From: Oasisia sp. SBJ-2009
Taxonomy: Eukaryota; Annelida; Polychaeta; Sabellida; Siboglinidae
DNA: 64,000 bases
Assembly (NCBI GenBank): GCA_964017155.1
Contig: OZ024861.1
Location: forward strand, 24,990,213 to 25,054,212
Direction of reading: 5' to 3'
Shown here: piece by piece, positions 1 through 11,855 of the stretch
How positions within the stretch are numbered: the first letter of the stretch is position 1
How the letters are laid out: the number at the start of each line of letters is the position of its first letter
The notes under the pieces: generated by a model
What the model saw: only the letters and a program-made list of their open reading frames with translations
The model's database searches: none
Told to the model about the DNA's origin: nothing
Translations under genes and position numbers: made by a program

Positions 1-85
1 TCAGAGTGGCTTCGTAGATCGGCTGATCGAACACAGGCGAGTGGTCATTGACGTCCGATATGTGGACAGTCACGTTGACCGTTCC
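1..85 (-). CDS. Cadherin exon 3 (partial): DVNDHSP calcium-binding linker
   Basis: An acceptor (TGCAG at 86-90) opens a phase-0 exon encoding GTVNVTVHISDVNDHSPVF, then DQPIYEATL. The D-x-N-D-x-x-P motif is the hallmark inter-EC calcium site, and V-F-x-x-x-x-Y starts the next EC repeat. The exon runs off the left edge in phase 1 (85 = 28 codons + 1). Confidence 0.88.
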
Positions 86-3000
86 CTGCATACAACACAC
101 GTCTAGATTTAGGCACCACGCAATGCAACAGGTGCTAGGTATCTAGGGCCCGTGTTCTCTTACTCCGCGACTGATTAAATATTATACACAGACGACCTTG
201 ATCTGCCAAACAAATGTCATCTACTGACACCCTCTGGCAGCGTCGAGAGAACGACTCAGACGCAACCACTAGTCCGGTGACAGGACCCTATAATTTTAGA
301 AAACCTTTGTTTACATTTTAGACAGTTCTTAATGTTAAACGGACGTCTGCCTTTTCAGAATCCAAGATGGCCACCACACCGCATCAAAATCTAGATATCG
401 TTATTTTTATAAGTGCAGTAGAATGATGATGGTGACATCACTAAGTATGATTTGAAAGCGAGGAATGCGATTCTGAATTGATTTTAAACATTTCCGGCCG
501 TCTTGATGACGTAAATCCAAGTTACCCTCTTAAAAATGTATCATAAAACACCGAAATAGTTGTAAAAACACACATATAATCAGTTGTACTAGTGGAGTCG
601 CTTAAGTCAAAATGTTAATGGAATCGTGACACGCTGGGCCAAAGCATCACATTTGGCATAGTTGTACCTTAGGAATATATAACACTTTTTACAGGGGGCT
701 GTCCGATTTTAAAGGCCCATGTCTTACCTTTAAAATCTGGCAGCCCACTCTAAAAAGTGTTATATGGTCCTAAGGTATAGCTATGTCAAATGTTGTGCTT
801 AGGCCCAGCCTGTCACGATCTAAGCGACTCCACTATACGTATAATAGAATGATGACGTTAGCGTGTATAGTCTTGTTTTCAAGGCGGATGAATACGAGTG
901 GAAAGTTAATTTACTATCCCGCAACAACAAGACATCCGTTGTCAGTAATGAGGGCAAGTCATCGTCAGGTGTGGGGTAGATTGGTGACACACACGTGATG
1001 CTGTGTAATGTCATTTTATTCCGGTGCACCCGTCCAGGCATTGGTTATCCGTGTCGCTTTTTCAACAAGATGACAGATGGCCGCCACACTGCACCACTCT
1101 AGATTTATTTGTAGTTTCTGTTTTTAAGTACAGAAGAATGGTGATGCTAGCATCAATAGGCATGTTTTAGGGCGATAAATAATAATATGACGTTATTGTA
1201 ACGTTTTGGTGCTGCCTCGATGAAGTAAAATTCGTATTCATCGCCCTCGAAAACACATTTATATATGTCAACATCATCATTCTACCGTATTTAGAATAGA
1301 ACTCATGGTGAAATCTAGGTTTTATTCCAATGTGGTGGCCATCTTGGATTCTGAAAAAAAGCCAAGATGGTATAGCCAGTGGCCACCCAACCAATACTTC
1401 ATCTAAACATTAAGAACTATCTAAATATGTACACACAAAATGATTGTAAACAGACATAGCAAGGATCCCGGGCCAAGCCAACCGGACCATTAGTAGATCA
1501 CTGGTGGTACTTGCTCACGCATTTAATGGGACTCTTTTAAAGTTTATAATATTATGCATTCGAGGTGTACTTTATAAAAACTTTCTTTACTACTTTTGCC
1601 TTGCTGATCAATGCATACTTTGGGTATCATCTGCGCAATAAGTGTGTATATGTGAATCGATTTGAGTTTGCCGCCATAAGCAGCCCGATTGTAACACTAT
1701 CCACGCACGCGCAGTGAACCAGTGAATGATCGTTGATTTTAAACAGAGTGAACTTGTCGGATAAAACCGTAATCTGGCGAACTGAACCGAATTTTCATGA
1801 CTGAGTTATTTTCTTTTCGATTATGACTTGTTGTCTGGGTTATAAAACACAGTTGTAGTGAAATGTAGGCATATATAATATTAGTTATGCTAACAGAATT
1901 CATTAAAAAAACGTATAAATTAGTTTAAAAAATAAATGACCCCTTAAACCCTTTTAACTGTAAGGCACAGTAAGCCATGCGAATCACTAGTAAAACATAC
2001 ATCGCTTTCACGTGTATGCATGCATGTATTTCTTTTATATTCCTAATTTTACTTGTATTTTATCCGTTTTAATGCTTTAATTTTAGCTACACCGCATGTA
2101 GTTCAGCAGTAATCATTCACACCAGTTAAGAATCGTCTGGAAATGAAACTCTAATAAAGTGTTCTAATAAATGTGTTTATGTCAACAACTTAAACATATA
2201 ATGTATATAGTTAACACAAACTTTTTCTATAAAATCGTGAAGATTATAAGTTAATTGTGACGTTTATTAATCAATGTATGTGAAAATTTCGTATAACTTT
2301 CAAATATATCGAAATTATACTCACAAGTCAAAGCAGCAAACACGTTCACATTAACCAAACCTACTCATTGTTCGTAACACTGACAGCGAACATTTTCACA
2401 TTAACTAAACCTACCCATGGTTCATAACACAGACAGCGAACACTTCCACATTAACCAGACCTACTCCTGGTTCATAACACAGACAGCGAAGACTTTCACA
2501 TTAACCAAACCTACTCATGGTTCGTAACACTGAGAGCGAACACTTTCACATTAACTAAACCTACTCATGGTTTGTAACACTGACAGCGAACACTTTCACA
2601 TTAACTAAACCTACTCATGGTTCGTAACACTGACGACGAACACTTTCACATTAACTAAACCTACTCATGGTTTGTAACACTGACAGCGAACACTTTCACA
2701 TTAACCAAACCTACTCACGATTCATAACACTGACAGCGAACACTTTCACATTAACCAAACCTACTCACGATTCATAACACTGACAGCGAACACGTTCACA
2801 TTAACCAAACTACTCATTGCTCATAACACTGACAGCGAACACTTTCACATTAACCAAACTACTCATTGCTCGTAACACTGACAGCGAACACTTTCACATT
2901 AACCAAACTACTCATGGTTCGTAACACTGACAGCGAACACTTTCACATTAACCAAACCTACTCACGATTCATAACACTGACAGCGAACACTTTCACATTA

Positions 3001-3904
3001 ACCAAACCTACTCACGATTCATAACACTGACAGCGAACACGTTCACATTAACCAAACTACTCATTGCTCATAACACTGACAGCGAACACTTTCACATTAA
3101 CCAAACTACTCATTGCTCGTAACACTGACAGCGAACACTTTCACATTAACCAAACTACTCATGGTTCGTAACACTGACAGCGAACACTTTCACATTAACC
3201 ACACTACTCATGGTTCGTAACACTGACAGCGAACACTTTCACATTAACCAGACCTACTCATGGTTCGTAACACTGACAGCGAACACTTTCACATTAACCA
3301 GACCTACTCATGGTTCGTAACACTGACAGCGAACACTTTCACATTTACCAGACCTACTCAAGGTTCGTAACACTGACAGCGAACACTTTCACATTAACCA
3401 TATCTACTCATTGTTCGTAACACTAACAGTGAACACGCCGACCTTTATCGAAACTACCCAGCAGTCGTAACAACGAACGCTTTCACAATTATCGAAACAA
3501 TGCGCGAGGTCTTACCTGTACAGTGCCACTGATGAGGCATAAGAGACTGAAAGTGTACGACTTGTCTATGGTGTCATTGAAGAGAACACTCCGCAGTAGG
3601 ATAACGGCTTGTGTTCTGACATCAAACCCAAAGTGGCGATTGGGTCTAGTCATTCTGAAGCTGACTTGAGAATCTCTGGCTTGCAGCAACGCCACAACAT
3701 TGCCTGTCGTGCAGGAATAATTTGTTCACAGGTCTGGCATGACAATCGACGTTTACGGAACGACAGAGTTATCTTTTGTAGTTATTATGCAAATATCGTG
3801 TCAAAACACTGGACTCGACACCATGCTTTCGAATAGAGCGCTTTACCGTGTAAAAATATTTATTATGACATACTGACGACTTAAATCTATAATAATAACA
3901 TTTA

Positions 3905-3944
<40 letters not shown>

Positions 3945-5490
3945 TGCGCGCGTGCGTGCGTGCGCGTGTGCGTGTGCGAGGAGCATCATATTATTATAGA
4001 GAATTTAAAGCTGCATATTCATTACAACATACACACGCACGCACGCACGCATTCACGCACGCACACACACACACACACACAGGTTGAAATTAATGTTATC
4101 CATGTAATTGACTGCGACTGGAGGAATATAAAAGAACTAGTGTATCTTAATGTATTCGCTAAATAACCGCTACACGGTCATCGTCGTGAGTGGTCAGTGG
4201 TCAGTGGTCACCCACCTGGAGACGTGTCTTCGGCCACCCCGTTGACGTGCACGTGTCCAAGACGAACTGACACACACGAGTCTTCCTCTACCCCGCAACC
4301 TACCGCAGCGACATCTGGTACCGGTAGTGACGTCATGAGATCACCGGATACAATAAGATTAGGAAAAGAACGTATCGAAGTGCTCGCGCTTTTAGATGAT
4401 TATGAAAAGGTGTCGACTAATATTAGTATTGTCACTTAAGAAGATTATTATAAACCAACTAGAAAAACACAGAAATAACATTGGTGGGGCGTAGTGCACA
4501 TTCAGATACTCGTTCGCGCGCTTATATTCGCGCACACGCGCACACACACGCGCACGCACGCACGCACACACATCCTTGTTATCACCCCCCCCCCCCTCTC
4601 TCTCTCTCTCTATCCATCCTCGCCTCTCCACCATACACCACCCTTACCCTCTCCGTCTCCGTCTCCGTCTCCGTCTCCGTCTCCGTCTCCGTCTCCGTCT
4701 CCGTCTCCGTCTCCGTCTCCGTCTCCGTCTCCGTCTCCGTCTCCGTCTCCGTCTCCGTCTCCGTCTCCGTCTCCGTCTCCGTCTCCGTCTCCGTCTCCGT
4801 CTCCGTCTCCGTCTCCGTCTCCGTCTCTCTCTCTCTCTGTATATGTCTGTCTTTACTCTCTCTCCTCTCTCTCTCTCTCCCTTTGTTCGTCCGCCCACCC
4901 GCCCGCCCGCCCGCCCGCCCGCCCGCCCGCCCGCCGGCCCGCCCGCCCGCCCGCCCGCCCGCCCGCCCGTCTGTAGTACATGACCATAATTAGCCTTAAT
5001 CCGGCATTACCAATTCATAATCATGGTGCATGTAGCCACAGTGCCCCGTGGTTCGGCGAAAGCCTCAGCATGCTGCTTCCACATCTGCCTATCTTGCACT
5101 ATCCTCTGCCAGATACTTCCATTAGTCGTCTAGTTAGTCTCTCCACCGTCTCGCCGGTCTTCCTCTAGGTCTTTTCCTTTCGTAGGGTTTCCAGATGTAC
5201 ATCGGTTATCTAGTATTCAGCTGGTGTACCCTAGCTGCCCAGGTCCACTTACCAATTAGGTTATTCTAAATCTAACTGTCATCATAGTTGTGAATTATTC
5301 TTTATGTGCCGCTATCACCACCATTAATTGTATTGGTAACGACTACTTTTAATACTTTATAATTACAATTCGCAAACGACGCACTGCGAAACGAACTTGA
5401 AGTCGCCTTACCTGAATGAATCTTTGCCGCGGCCAATGCGAACAAACAGGCGAATGGAACTTGGATCCAACCCAATCTCAGAACACTCAT
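1..5490 (-). CDS. Cadherin-superfamily protein, N-terminal part (5' end of gene, partial)
   Basis: Cadherins are calcium-dependent adhesion receptors of the plasma membrane. Three coding exons read in order on the minus strand: 5412-5490 (signal peptide), 3516-3703 (EC repeat body) and 1-85 (end of that EC repeat, start of the next); the gene continues beyond the left edge. Intron phases agree (phase 1 after exon 1, phase 0 after exon 2). The peptide begins MSVLRLGW and has a hydrophobic stretch (VPFACLFALAAA) typical of a cleaved signal. About 60 residues later an EC-like segment has FGFDVRTQAVILL, which matches the F-x-D-x-x-T-G-x-I pattern of cadherin repeats with Gln replacing Gly. It ends in the diagnostic calcium-binding linker DVNDHSPVF. 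Only EC1 and the first residues of EC2 are visible, so the subfamily (protocadherin, Dachsous/Fat, other) cannot be set. The introns carry a fold-back element and a minisatellite. Confidence 0.82.
309..1451. mobile_element. Fold-back / MITE-like element with nested palindromes
   Basis: Both ends carry GTTTACA followed within 30 bp by AGTTCTTAATGTT, in inverted orientation (309-340 and about 1410-1451). Just inside, the 'aagatggccaccac' segment near 365-380 recurs inverted near 1330-1345 and in direct, diverged form near 1075-1090. The centre (about 594-833) is itself a palindrome whose arms carry GGAGTCGCTTAA-like and CTAAGGTATA-like sequence. No coding potential was seen. It lies in intron 2 of the cadherin gene. 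The exact target duplication was not resolved. Confidence 0.6.
2325..3440. repeat. 50-bp minisatellite, about 22 copies
   Basis: The unit is about 50 bp (GCGAACACTTTCACATTAAC, then CAAACCTACTCATGGTTCGT, then AACACTGACA). Copies vary at the TGG/CGA/TTGC positions and some lack one base. A block of several units is itself duplicated (about 2713-2935 resembles 2955-3175), so there is a higher-order structure. It sits in cadherin intron 2, 75 bp from exon 2. Confidence 0.93.
3516..3703 (-). CDS. Cadherin exon 2: body of first EC repeat
   Basis: 188 bp, phase 1 in and phase 0 out, 63 codons with the split first codon. The acceptor is ...GACAG at 3704-3705 and the donor CAG/GTAAGA. It encodes beta-strand-rich sequence with FGFDVRTQAVILL and a later YTFSLL strand, as in EC domains. 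Alternative acceptors at CAAG inside the exon share phase 1, so the upstream boundary is the less certain end. Confidence 0.65.
3906..4082. repeat. (GT)n and (CA)n microsatellites in opposite orientation
   Basis: A GT run with GC-containing interruptions at 3908-3978 is followed about 50 bp later by a CA/CGCA run at 4031-4082. Together they can fold into a long imperfect hairpin. The short reading frames here are simple-sequence artefacts. Confidence 0.9.
4520..4970. repeat. Compound simple-sequence tract: (CA)n, C-run, (CT)n, (CTCCGT)n, (CCCG)n
   Basis: In order: CA/CGCA repeats (4530-4572), a C homopolymer and CT run (4586-4612), about 29 copies of the hexamer CTCCGT (4651-4826), another CT run, then CCCG tetramers (4891-4969). 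The whole tract is strongly pyrimidine-biased on the plus strand. Long reading frames here encode Ser-Val, Ser-Pro or Arg-Leu repeats and are not genes. It lies in cadherin intron 1. Confidence 0.93.
5412..5490 (-). CDS. Cadherin exon 1: start codon and signal peptide
   Basis: The ATG is at 5488-5490. The exon encodes 26 residues plus one base and ends at a consensus donor (CAG/GTAAGG, intron from 5411). The hydrophobic core followed by small residues fits a secretory signal. An overlapping longer reading frame upstream (to 5891) is in another frame and is taken as 5' UTR. The start is inferred from the signal peptide and the splice phase. Confidence 0.7.
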
Positions 5491-5770
5491 CGTCGGTTGA
5501 TACACGGAGGATTTATAAGGCTGACTGACCGTAAGGCATTCTTACGCTTGGTTTTACGCACCCGCAGTAGCCACTGGCCACGAAAAACCTTCAGTGGCTG
5601 CAATAGATCGCGCTGACCTCCACACTCGAGAAGCGTCGTCGCTGTAGCTACGTTCGTCACTGCGCTAAGGACCATAATGCACCTCGTCGGCAAGGTAACC
5701 GAGAACACGTTACAAGATATACCACGGGAATAATAACGTATAATTATATTGAACCACAAATAAACGAAAC

Positions 5771-5814
5771 GTTTAACCACGGACTTATATACACATATAC
5801 GTCCGTGGTTTAAC
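5771..5814. repeat. Short perfect-stem hairpin in the presumed cadherin 5' UTR or upstream region
   Basis: GTTTAACCACGGAC at 5771-5784 faces GTCCGTGGTTTAAC at 5801-5814. The arms match at 13 of 14 positions, with a 16-base AT-rich loop. Function unknown; it could be a small MITE remnant. Confidence 0.6.
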
Positions 5815-5891
5815 TGTATTTTTGTCACGATGCAATGTCGGTTCCTGGTAAAGATGCAACGATATATCAGACTACTGTTGTAATAACGCAT

Positions 5892-6500
5892 CGTTTGTGT
5901 GTGCGTGTGTGTCTGCGTGCGTTTACAAGTATGAACTCCAGTGTAAGAAAATGCCCAAAAGATGCTTACTAGAAACTTTAGTTTAGACGTGTGCCAACTT
6001 TACGATAACACAACCAAATGTTTTCACTTGTTTTCAAACTGCATGTTGTGAAGACCACGTAAGTCTTAGTCAGATGGTTTCCGTCAAACAACATTTGCAT
6101 AGCATTACAAAAACCTGTAGAAACCATTAAAGGAACGCAAAACCGAAAAGTTACATGCTATGCACGTGAAAGAGTAAATAAAAACAAACTATTTTGAACG
6201 GTAATCACATTTTTAATGTCAATGGTTTATTAGTAAAAAAAATCTGAACACCTTTTCTATCAAAGTTTGTAAGTTGCGCCATTTTGACTGATGTGTGACG
6301 TCAATAATGCTCGCAGTCTGGCAATTCTGTATTTAAAAATAATCGCTAGGTGGCGCTGTGTACATCCGATTCGTGTAGGCGAACCGACCTGATTTTCGTT
6401 CAGAAATAGCTGAATTTCGATTGCAACGATAAGGGCCAACATTTTCAAGATAGAACTGAACGCGCTTGTAAACCTGGTAAAGAAGACCCGCCGGAAGCCG
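5892..6500. other. Intergenic stretch between the cadherin 5' end and a candidate small transcript
   Basis: A short GT-rich tract (5894-5923) is followed by AT-rich unique sequence. Short reading frames on both strands show no family resemblance. The interval could hold divergent promoters for the minus-strand cadherin gene and the plus-strand transcript beginning near 6500, but no TATA or other core element stands out. Confidence 0.4.
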
Positions 6501-6585
6501 AAATGCAGAGGCGAGTAACAAGCCGAGGCGACATTGAGTGATCGACAAGTGGTCGAAACTCGCCGAAACTTCGAAAGGCGAATGT

Positions 6586-6657
6586 ATGCTGTTACTGTGG
6601 ATACCCGTTACTGTAACTGTATTGTTAGGAGGAAGACTCAAAAATCTGTCGGTGAAG
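6586..6657 (+). CDS. Candidate small protein, exon 1
   Basis: 24 codons from ATG 6586 to the donor AAG/GTAAGC. It encodes the hydrophobic N-terminus. The transcription start is unknown; an earlier ATG at 6502 is closed by a stop after 12 codons. Confidence 0.35.
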
Positions 6658-8572
6658 GTAAGCATTTATGTGTCTAATATGAGAAATGTTGCCCTAAATG
6701 TTCATTATGAAATCTGGGCTGGATGTTAATTTAAGTAATTAAAATATCAACGCCAACGGAGTCGATGGTGGGTCAGTGACAACTGTCACTGTCACTGACA
6801 GATATGCTGATGGCCACCTCGCATTCGGTGCCATGTATTATTCTCCAAGTCAGTGGTGTAGTGTCGGATATGTTATACACAACTTGAAGTTACCCAATTT
6901 GAAACACATCATATCACATATGGGGTCATGGCTCTCCGATTTATCTCAGCCTGACACAGACTGACAGAGTGACAGGCTCGGTCCTTCGCCCATGTTTTCA
7001 GGAATCAATTTCCAAATTGCCCACAAATCATTGAAATGTGGAAAAAATGCAGATTAATTGTTGTTTTTTCAAATACTGGACATTATTATATTAACAGCAG
7101 CGACTGTGGCATGTTTTTTGTATTATTGACATAGCATGACCTGTGCGACTAAAAAACAGATGTGTGTCAATATTGATTGTTCTTTTAATAGGCGTGGTAT
7201 ATTTAAAGCGAGGGTTTGGAGCCTAATTCTGGAGGGCTAAATAAAGAAAGAAAATCACCACCCATGTTCTTTATGAAATCAACTTCATGCTGAATAATAA
7301 AGTTGTTTTTAGCTGAATATATGTCTCTATTAAAAATAACCATTTTGAACTGGGTAAAAGTAACACAACTAGCAGAACAAATATTCTAAACTATAACATA
7401 TGTGGATATATTTATGTATATTCTGTGGTGGTCTTAATTGCAATGTAACTTTGTTGTCGTGTCAAGGTAACCATAATAGTAGCTGTGATGTTCTATATTG
7501 TGCTAATAATATTTCTTATTCATGAAAAACTCATTTATACATCTGGTTCTGTTTCAGATGTGCCATGATATATTACAAATGGCCATGGATTTTATAGTCT
7601 GTGTTTGGAGCAGACAGTGCTTCCAAATGTCACATATATCTGCCAACAAAGATGTAAGTATAATATTATGTTCATGTATTTATAACAACAGTGAAATGTG
7701 TTGCTCACAATTTATTGACAATGAAAATAACATTAGAGTAACCAGAACACCAAACATTTTATATAATACAAATGACATTTCATACAATGAAAACACCACA
7801 TATTATTCCATAGTAGAAATATACCCAAAAAATTAGGTTTAACAGTAAATGATGTAGGATCATTCTAGAACATTTCGAGTAGCATGGCCAGTTGTCCACT
7901 ATGTGAGAATTGAAAAAAGTTCCAGTGATTTTATAAAAACAGAACATGTATTCTATTGTATTTTCTACAATGATAATGGATTGAGTTACCTCCATTTTCA
8001 TATGTCACCTGTCAACACAGTTCTTATATAGTGCAGTATCCAATCCTCAGACATGGGGTCAAATACATTTGTATTTGAAAGTATTTAAATAGTTTTAAGT
8101 AACGTAATTGATGTTTAGTAATTAAATGTATTTGGATTCCTCAAGAGTATTTGTATTTAAATAAATGTCAACGTATTTGACCCCATGTCTGCTCGGCATT
8201 GTCCAAAGTGCTTTACACTTTACTCCCTGGCATACCTATTCAGTTAAACACCATCTCATGACTGTGGGAAGCATCCAGCCAAGCTGTAATTAATGAATCA
8301 AGACGGTTCGTGTTACAAATATCCACCACTGTCAATAGCCAGTTACTTGTTTACACAGCCGAGTGAATTGGAGCAATGACGGGTGAACAGACTTGCCCAA
8401 GGTTCGACACAGCAGCACATGGTTTCGTTCTCGTAGTTGAGAGTCTGAAGCCAAGTCCAAAGCTTTAAACCACTGTGCCACTATACATAGTTGATATATT
8501 TATTTAAGCCTTATTTTATTTCAGGAGTCCAAGTCGGCCATATACAGAGAATTTTACCCGGTGGATCCATGA
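6586..8572 (+). CDS. Candidate three-exon small protein (71 aa), function unknown
   Basis: Three segments with consensus splice sites join in one frame: 6586-6657 (24 codons, donor AAG/GTAAGC), 7558-7653 (32 codons, acceptor TTTCAG, donor GAT/GTAAGT) and 8525-8572 (16 codons with TGA, acceptor TTTCAG). All junctions are phase 0. The predicted 71-residue product starts MLLLWIPVTVTVLLGG, an uncharged hydrophobic stretch that could be a signal anchor or membrane segment, and ends YREFYPVDP. An AATAAA at 9043 could end the transcript. I do not recognise the family. The upstream frame is closed by a stop at 6535. An overlapping ATG at 6582 in another frame gives a shorter product. It could equally be a non-coding RNA with real introns. 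Confidence 0.38.
7558..7653 (+). CDS. Candidate small protein, exon 2
   Basis: 96 bp, phase 0 on both sides, between a good acceptor (TCTGTTTCAG) and donor (GTAAGTAT). It encodes a Met- and Cys-rich segment starting MCHDILQMAM. It is the best-defined of the three exons by splice signals. Confidence 0.42.
8048..8191. mobile_element. 144-bp palindromic MITE
   Basis: The terminal inverted repeats are CAGACATGGGGTCAAATAC (left) and its complement GTATTTGACCCCATGTCTG (right). The interior repeats GTATTTGA-like words. The CAG...CTG termini resemble non-autonomous hAT elements, but no 8-bp target duplication is evident. It lies in intron 2 of the candidate small transcript. Confidence 0.78.
8525..8572 (+). 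CDS. Candidate small protein, exon 3 and stop
   Basis: The acceptor TTATTTCAG opens 15 codons (ESKSAIYREFYPVDP) and TGA. The following 470 bp up to the AATAAA at 9043 would be the 3' UTR. Confidence 0.38.
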   Translation, partial: ESKSAIYREFYPVDP

Positions 8573-9069
8573 CAGGCTTGGTCGAAGGGTACAGAGAGTC
8601 ATACCAGTGTATACCGGCCATAAGATCGAACTTCTGTGCTCTCAGCAGAGAACAAGATCTAGGATAACACTTGGCACTTGTTGACTGCTGCCCTTGCGAA
8701 TTATCAGTTGATTTGTGAATAAGCAGTTGGATTGTCAATGAACAAATCAACTGACTCTTGACACCAGCAGACCTTCTTTCATTAGCTAGGGCATATCTGA
8801 ACCAAGGATTGCAATTCTGACATGGACAGTCGTTGTGGGCAGCGGCCAGAGTTCTGACAAAGATGTAATTCACCATTCACTCATTCTTCCCACCACAGTG
8901 TGGTGGATCTGCAGGTAAACATACAGCTGTAGTGTCTTCTGCAGCTCCAATTACTTGCGTCTTGACCAGAAAACAGCCATGTTGTCAAGGTTCGCTAGGA
9001 CGTGGCCGGACGTTCTTGCTAGAGCCATGGTTCCATCCTATAAATAAACAGGACATGCTGTACTGCTAA

Positions 9070-11498
9070 ATATTTGTGTCATGTTGTATCTTATATACAG
9101 TGGCTTGTTATCAAGTGTGGTTGTCTTTAATAAAAAAAATTGTTATAATGACATTTAAGTGCTTCAGATTCTATTATCCAATAAACACAAACGTTGGCAC
9201 CTCAAAATATCAATCGAACAGGAATATCTATGACAATGTATATTTTAACTGGCAAAATGTCATATTGACACATCACGCCAATGTGCATGGTGGATCATCT
9301 GACTTACTTGCTAAACTATTGGATTAAATTATTGAATTAGGTTAGTGATTTGCACTCTTATTGTGGGGAAGAAACTGGTACCAAATGTTTACCGACTGAT
9401 CTTGTGGGATATCTACAAATCCTCGTTGACTCGTTCCATCTAGTATATTATGCTAGTCTGTTATTGGGGTGTGTTAATGTTTCTTCTTGTTTGCTGAGTG
9501 TGTCCCAATATTTCAAGAAACTCTACCTACCAATAAAGGCAATATTGCAAATTTGCAAAGTAATTTTTACAGTACATAAGTTATGTCTCATCATAGCTAA
9601 TTATTCATCCTTTACTGTAAGCCTGTAACATGTCCTAGTATCAATGTATTAGTATCTGAACTGACACAGCACACAGAATTTGTAATTGTGTGTCTCGCTG
9701 AACGAATAACATGATTGAAAACAACATTCGCAATGCCAGTTTGTGATGTTTGAATAATATATTTACTGAAAAATATTGCAGGCATGCTGGCACATTCACA
9801 GTGGTCAACCTGACAATAGGAACTGCGTAACTATGAAAGGCAGTATTTTTGAAAACTTATTTAGTGAATATTGTAAAACCTTAATTTATTCTTTAGACCT
9901 ATTTATTTTAATGTTTTAAAGTATTTATTAAAATATTTTATTAAAGTAATTTTTAAGTTTATTCAAATAATCAAAGAAAATATGTTTTAATGTCTTAACA
10001 TATTTAATTTACCTTTATAGATACATTTCAAATAAATTATTCTCTACTTTTTTTATTAATTTTTTATTTATGCTAATGTTTTAAATTATATATTATTTCA
10101 ATCTATTTTAACAAATATATTTTGCATGTTTTATGTACCTATTTCAATCTGTATTGATTGCCCAGAGAATGAAATAAACCAACCAAAATCTAGGTGCTAT
10201 AATATTATCGTTCATGCGAATTGATGGGGACATCTATGATCTGGCTTGCATTCAGCTGTGTTTTAATGTTACGGTCATGTTTAACACATGTAGCTTTACC
10301 TTATTTATATGCCTCTGTTCATGCAAACGTGATACCATTCAATGTAGGATAAAATAAAACTAATAATAATGAATAACAATATCGAACGGTTTAACTCGCT
10401 TGGACTTGGTCCTAGACCTAGTTAGCGGCTCCATGATCCCATGTCATGTGACATGTACATACCTTCTAGAACGTTAACTGTGGTGGATGTTTATAAAATA
10501 TATCAGTATGTACATAAGTCATAACGACAGACATCGCAATGTGTCTAATGGTACAAGATTTAAATAATTTAGACACAGAAGACTTAATATTTACTAACCT
10601 TCTTGCGCGCGCTGACTTGGCTACGGCGATGGAAGGTTTCGACCGGTAACCCGTTTCAACGACTATCGTTGGTGATTAAATATCGCGCCAATATCGTTTG
10701 CACAGCTCTAAATTTCAAAACTCGACGTCGCCAACGTTTCTGCGGATCTTGACCCACTATATACGATGAGAAACATCCCATTTGAAGCAAGGTTCTTCGA
10801 ACGGATGTTCTTCTTCGAAGTTCGGGTATCTGACAACATTGTGTTTACAACGGCGATAAGCATTATTATGCGTCATCGGACACGTGACTTTAAGGCCGGT
10901 TCTGCGTGCTGAATGGTTATACAACAGGAAGAGGCGGACCGGGGCGCGTTAATGGCCGCCTCTACGGAGCCGAGGATTTCAGTGAAATTATCCACTTTGA
11001 AATTATTTTACTAATAAACCACTGTCGTTAAAAATGTGATTACCGTTCAGAATGGTTGCTTTGTATTAGCTCTTTCACGTGCATATCACGTAATATTTCC
11101 CTTTTGGCTTCCTTTAAATATCTGCGGAAACAATATCTTACTCTTCCCAATAGGTGTCCTGACTGTCCTCCCGCAAGCAGAACTACATTACGAAGTCCGA
11201 AACGCTTTTTGCGCATCGAATTGTTTCCATGTATGATATTCGTGTGAATTTAATATAATGTATACGAAAATGTATTAATTTTTATCTATCAAGAATTATC
11301 AACTATCTGAATAATTATGTATAGGCCTTACGTTATAAAAATGTAATGGGTAATAGGCCTATATGCAATCTGACAATATATAACCCTGCATGTGCAACTT
11401 TGTTTAATAGCAATTAAATCTGTATTGCGCTACATTTTGTGCTTTGTTCCATTCAAAACGTCTACACAAGTCCACAACTAGTCAAGAAGTCGTGAGGT
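9070..11498. other. Intergenic, AT-rich; no gene seen
   Basis: 9900-10110 is extremely AT-rich (T-rich with many ATTTATT words). The segment 10130-10190 (ending GAATGAAATAAACCAACC) looks like the 3' tail of a decayed retroelement or a polyadenylation region. 10600-10980 is markedly richer in C+G and CpG than its surroundings and could hold a promoter, but no coding exon could be tied to it. Short reading frames at 9350-9628 and 11036-11247 show no recognisable family. Confidence 0.4.
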
Positions 11499-11855
11499 TG
11501 AACCTGGTTTTGTCGGATAAAGTTTTTTCTCTGTTGATTCTGGTAGCCTGGGGCATGGTTAATCAGAATCAGGATGATGCCCGGTGATATCTATTGGGCA
11601 ACTCTAGATATTAACCCTTTTCTATCGGATACACTCAAATTCTGAAGAAAAAAGCGGAATCTCCCATATTTTCATGGTAAAAACTCATCAAATGAACCCA
11701 GTTTGCTTTCTCTGATATTTATTAACATAATACTATAGTGCAGAATCAAATATGGATCAACACTGAATGAATTAACCCTTTTCTAGCCATGTTAAGTTTG
11801 GGAAATTCCCCGATTTCAGGCATGATTTTGCAGAAATTGGTCAATCAACAGTAGG
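11499..11855 (+). repeat. Left terminal inverted repeat of the long-TIR transposon
   Basis: 357 bp. It includes the words GGCATGGTTAATCAGAATCA and TAGAGTTGCC in complement to the right arm. It ends near CAGTAGG, after which similarity to the right arm stops. Confidence 0.88.

Noticed and set aside
2325..3440. Possible CRISPR-like array (regular repeats)
   Set aside because: Direct head-to-tail minisatellite with no unique spacers, in a eukaryotic intron.
4481..4993. Overlapping reading frames of 135-170 aa on both strands (Ser-Val, Ser-Pro, Arg-Leu repeats)
   Set aside because: They are translations of the CTCCGT hexamer and CCCG tetramer repeats, open only because the repeats lack stops.
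5487..5891. 134-aa minus-strand frame overlapping the cadherin start
   Set aside because: The in-phase signal peptide and donor use another frame; this one has no domain and is probably 5' UTR.
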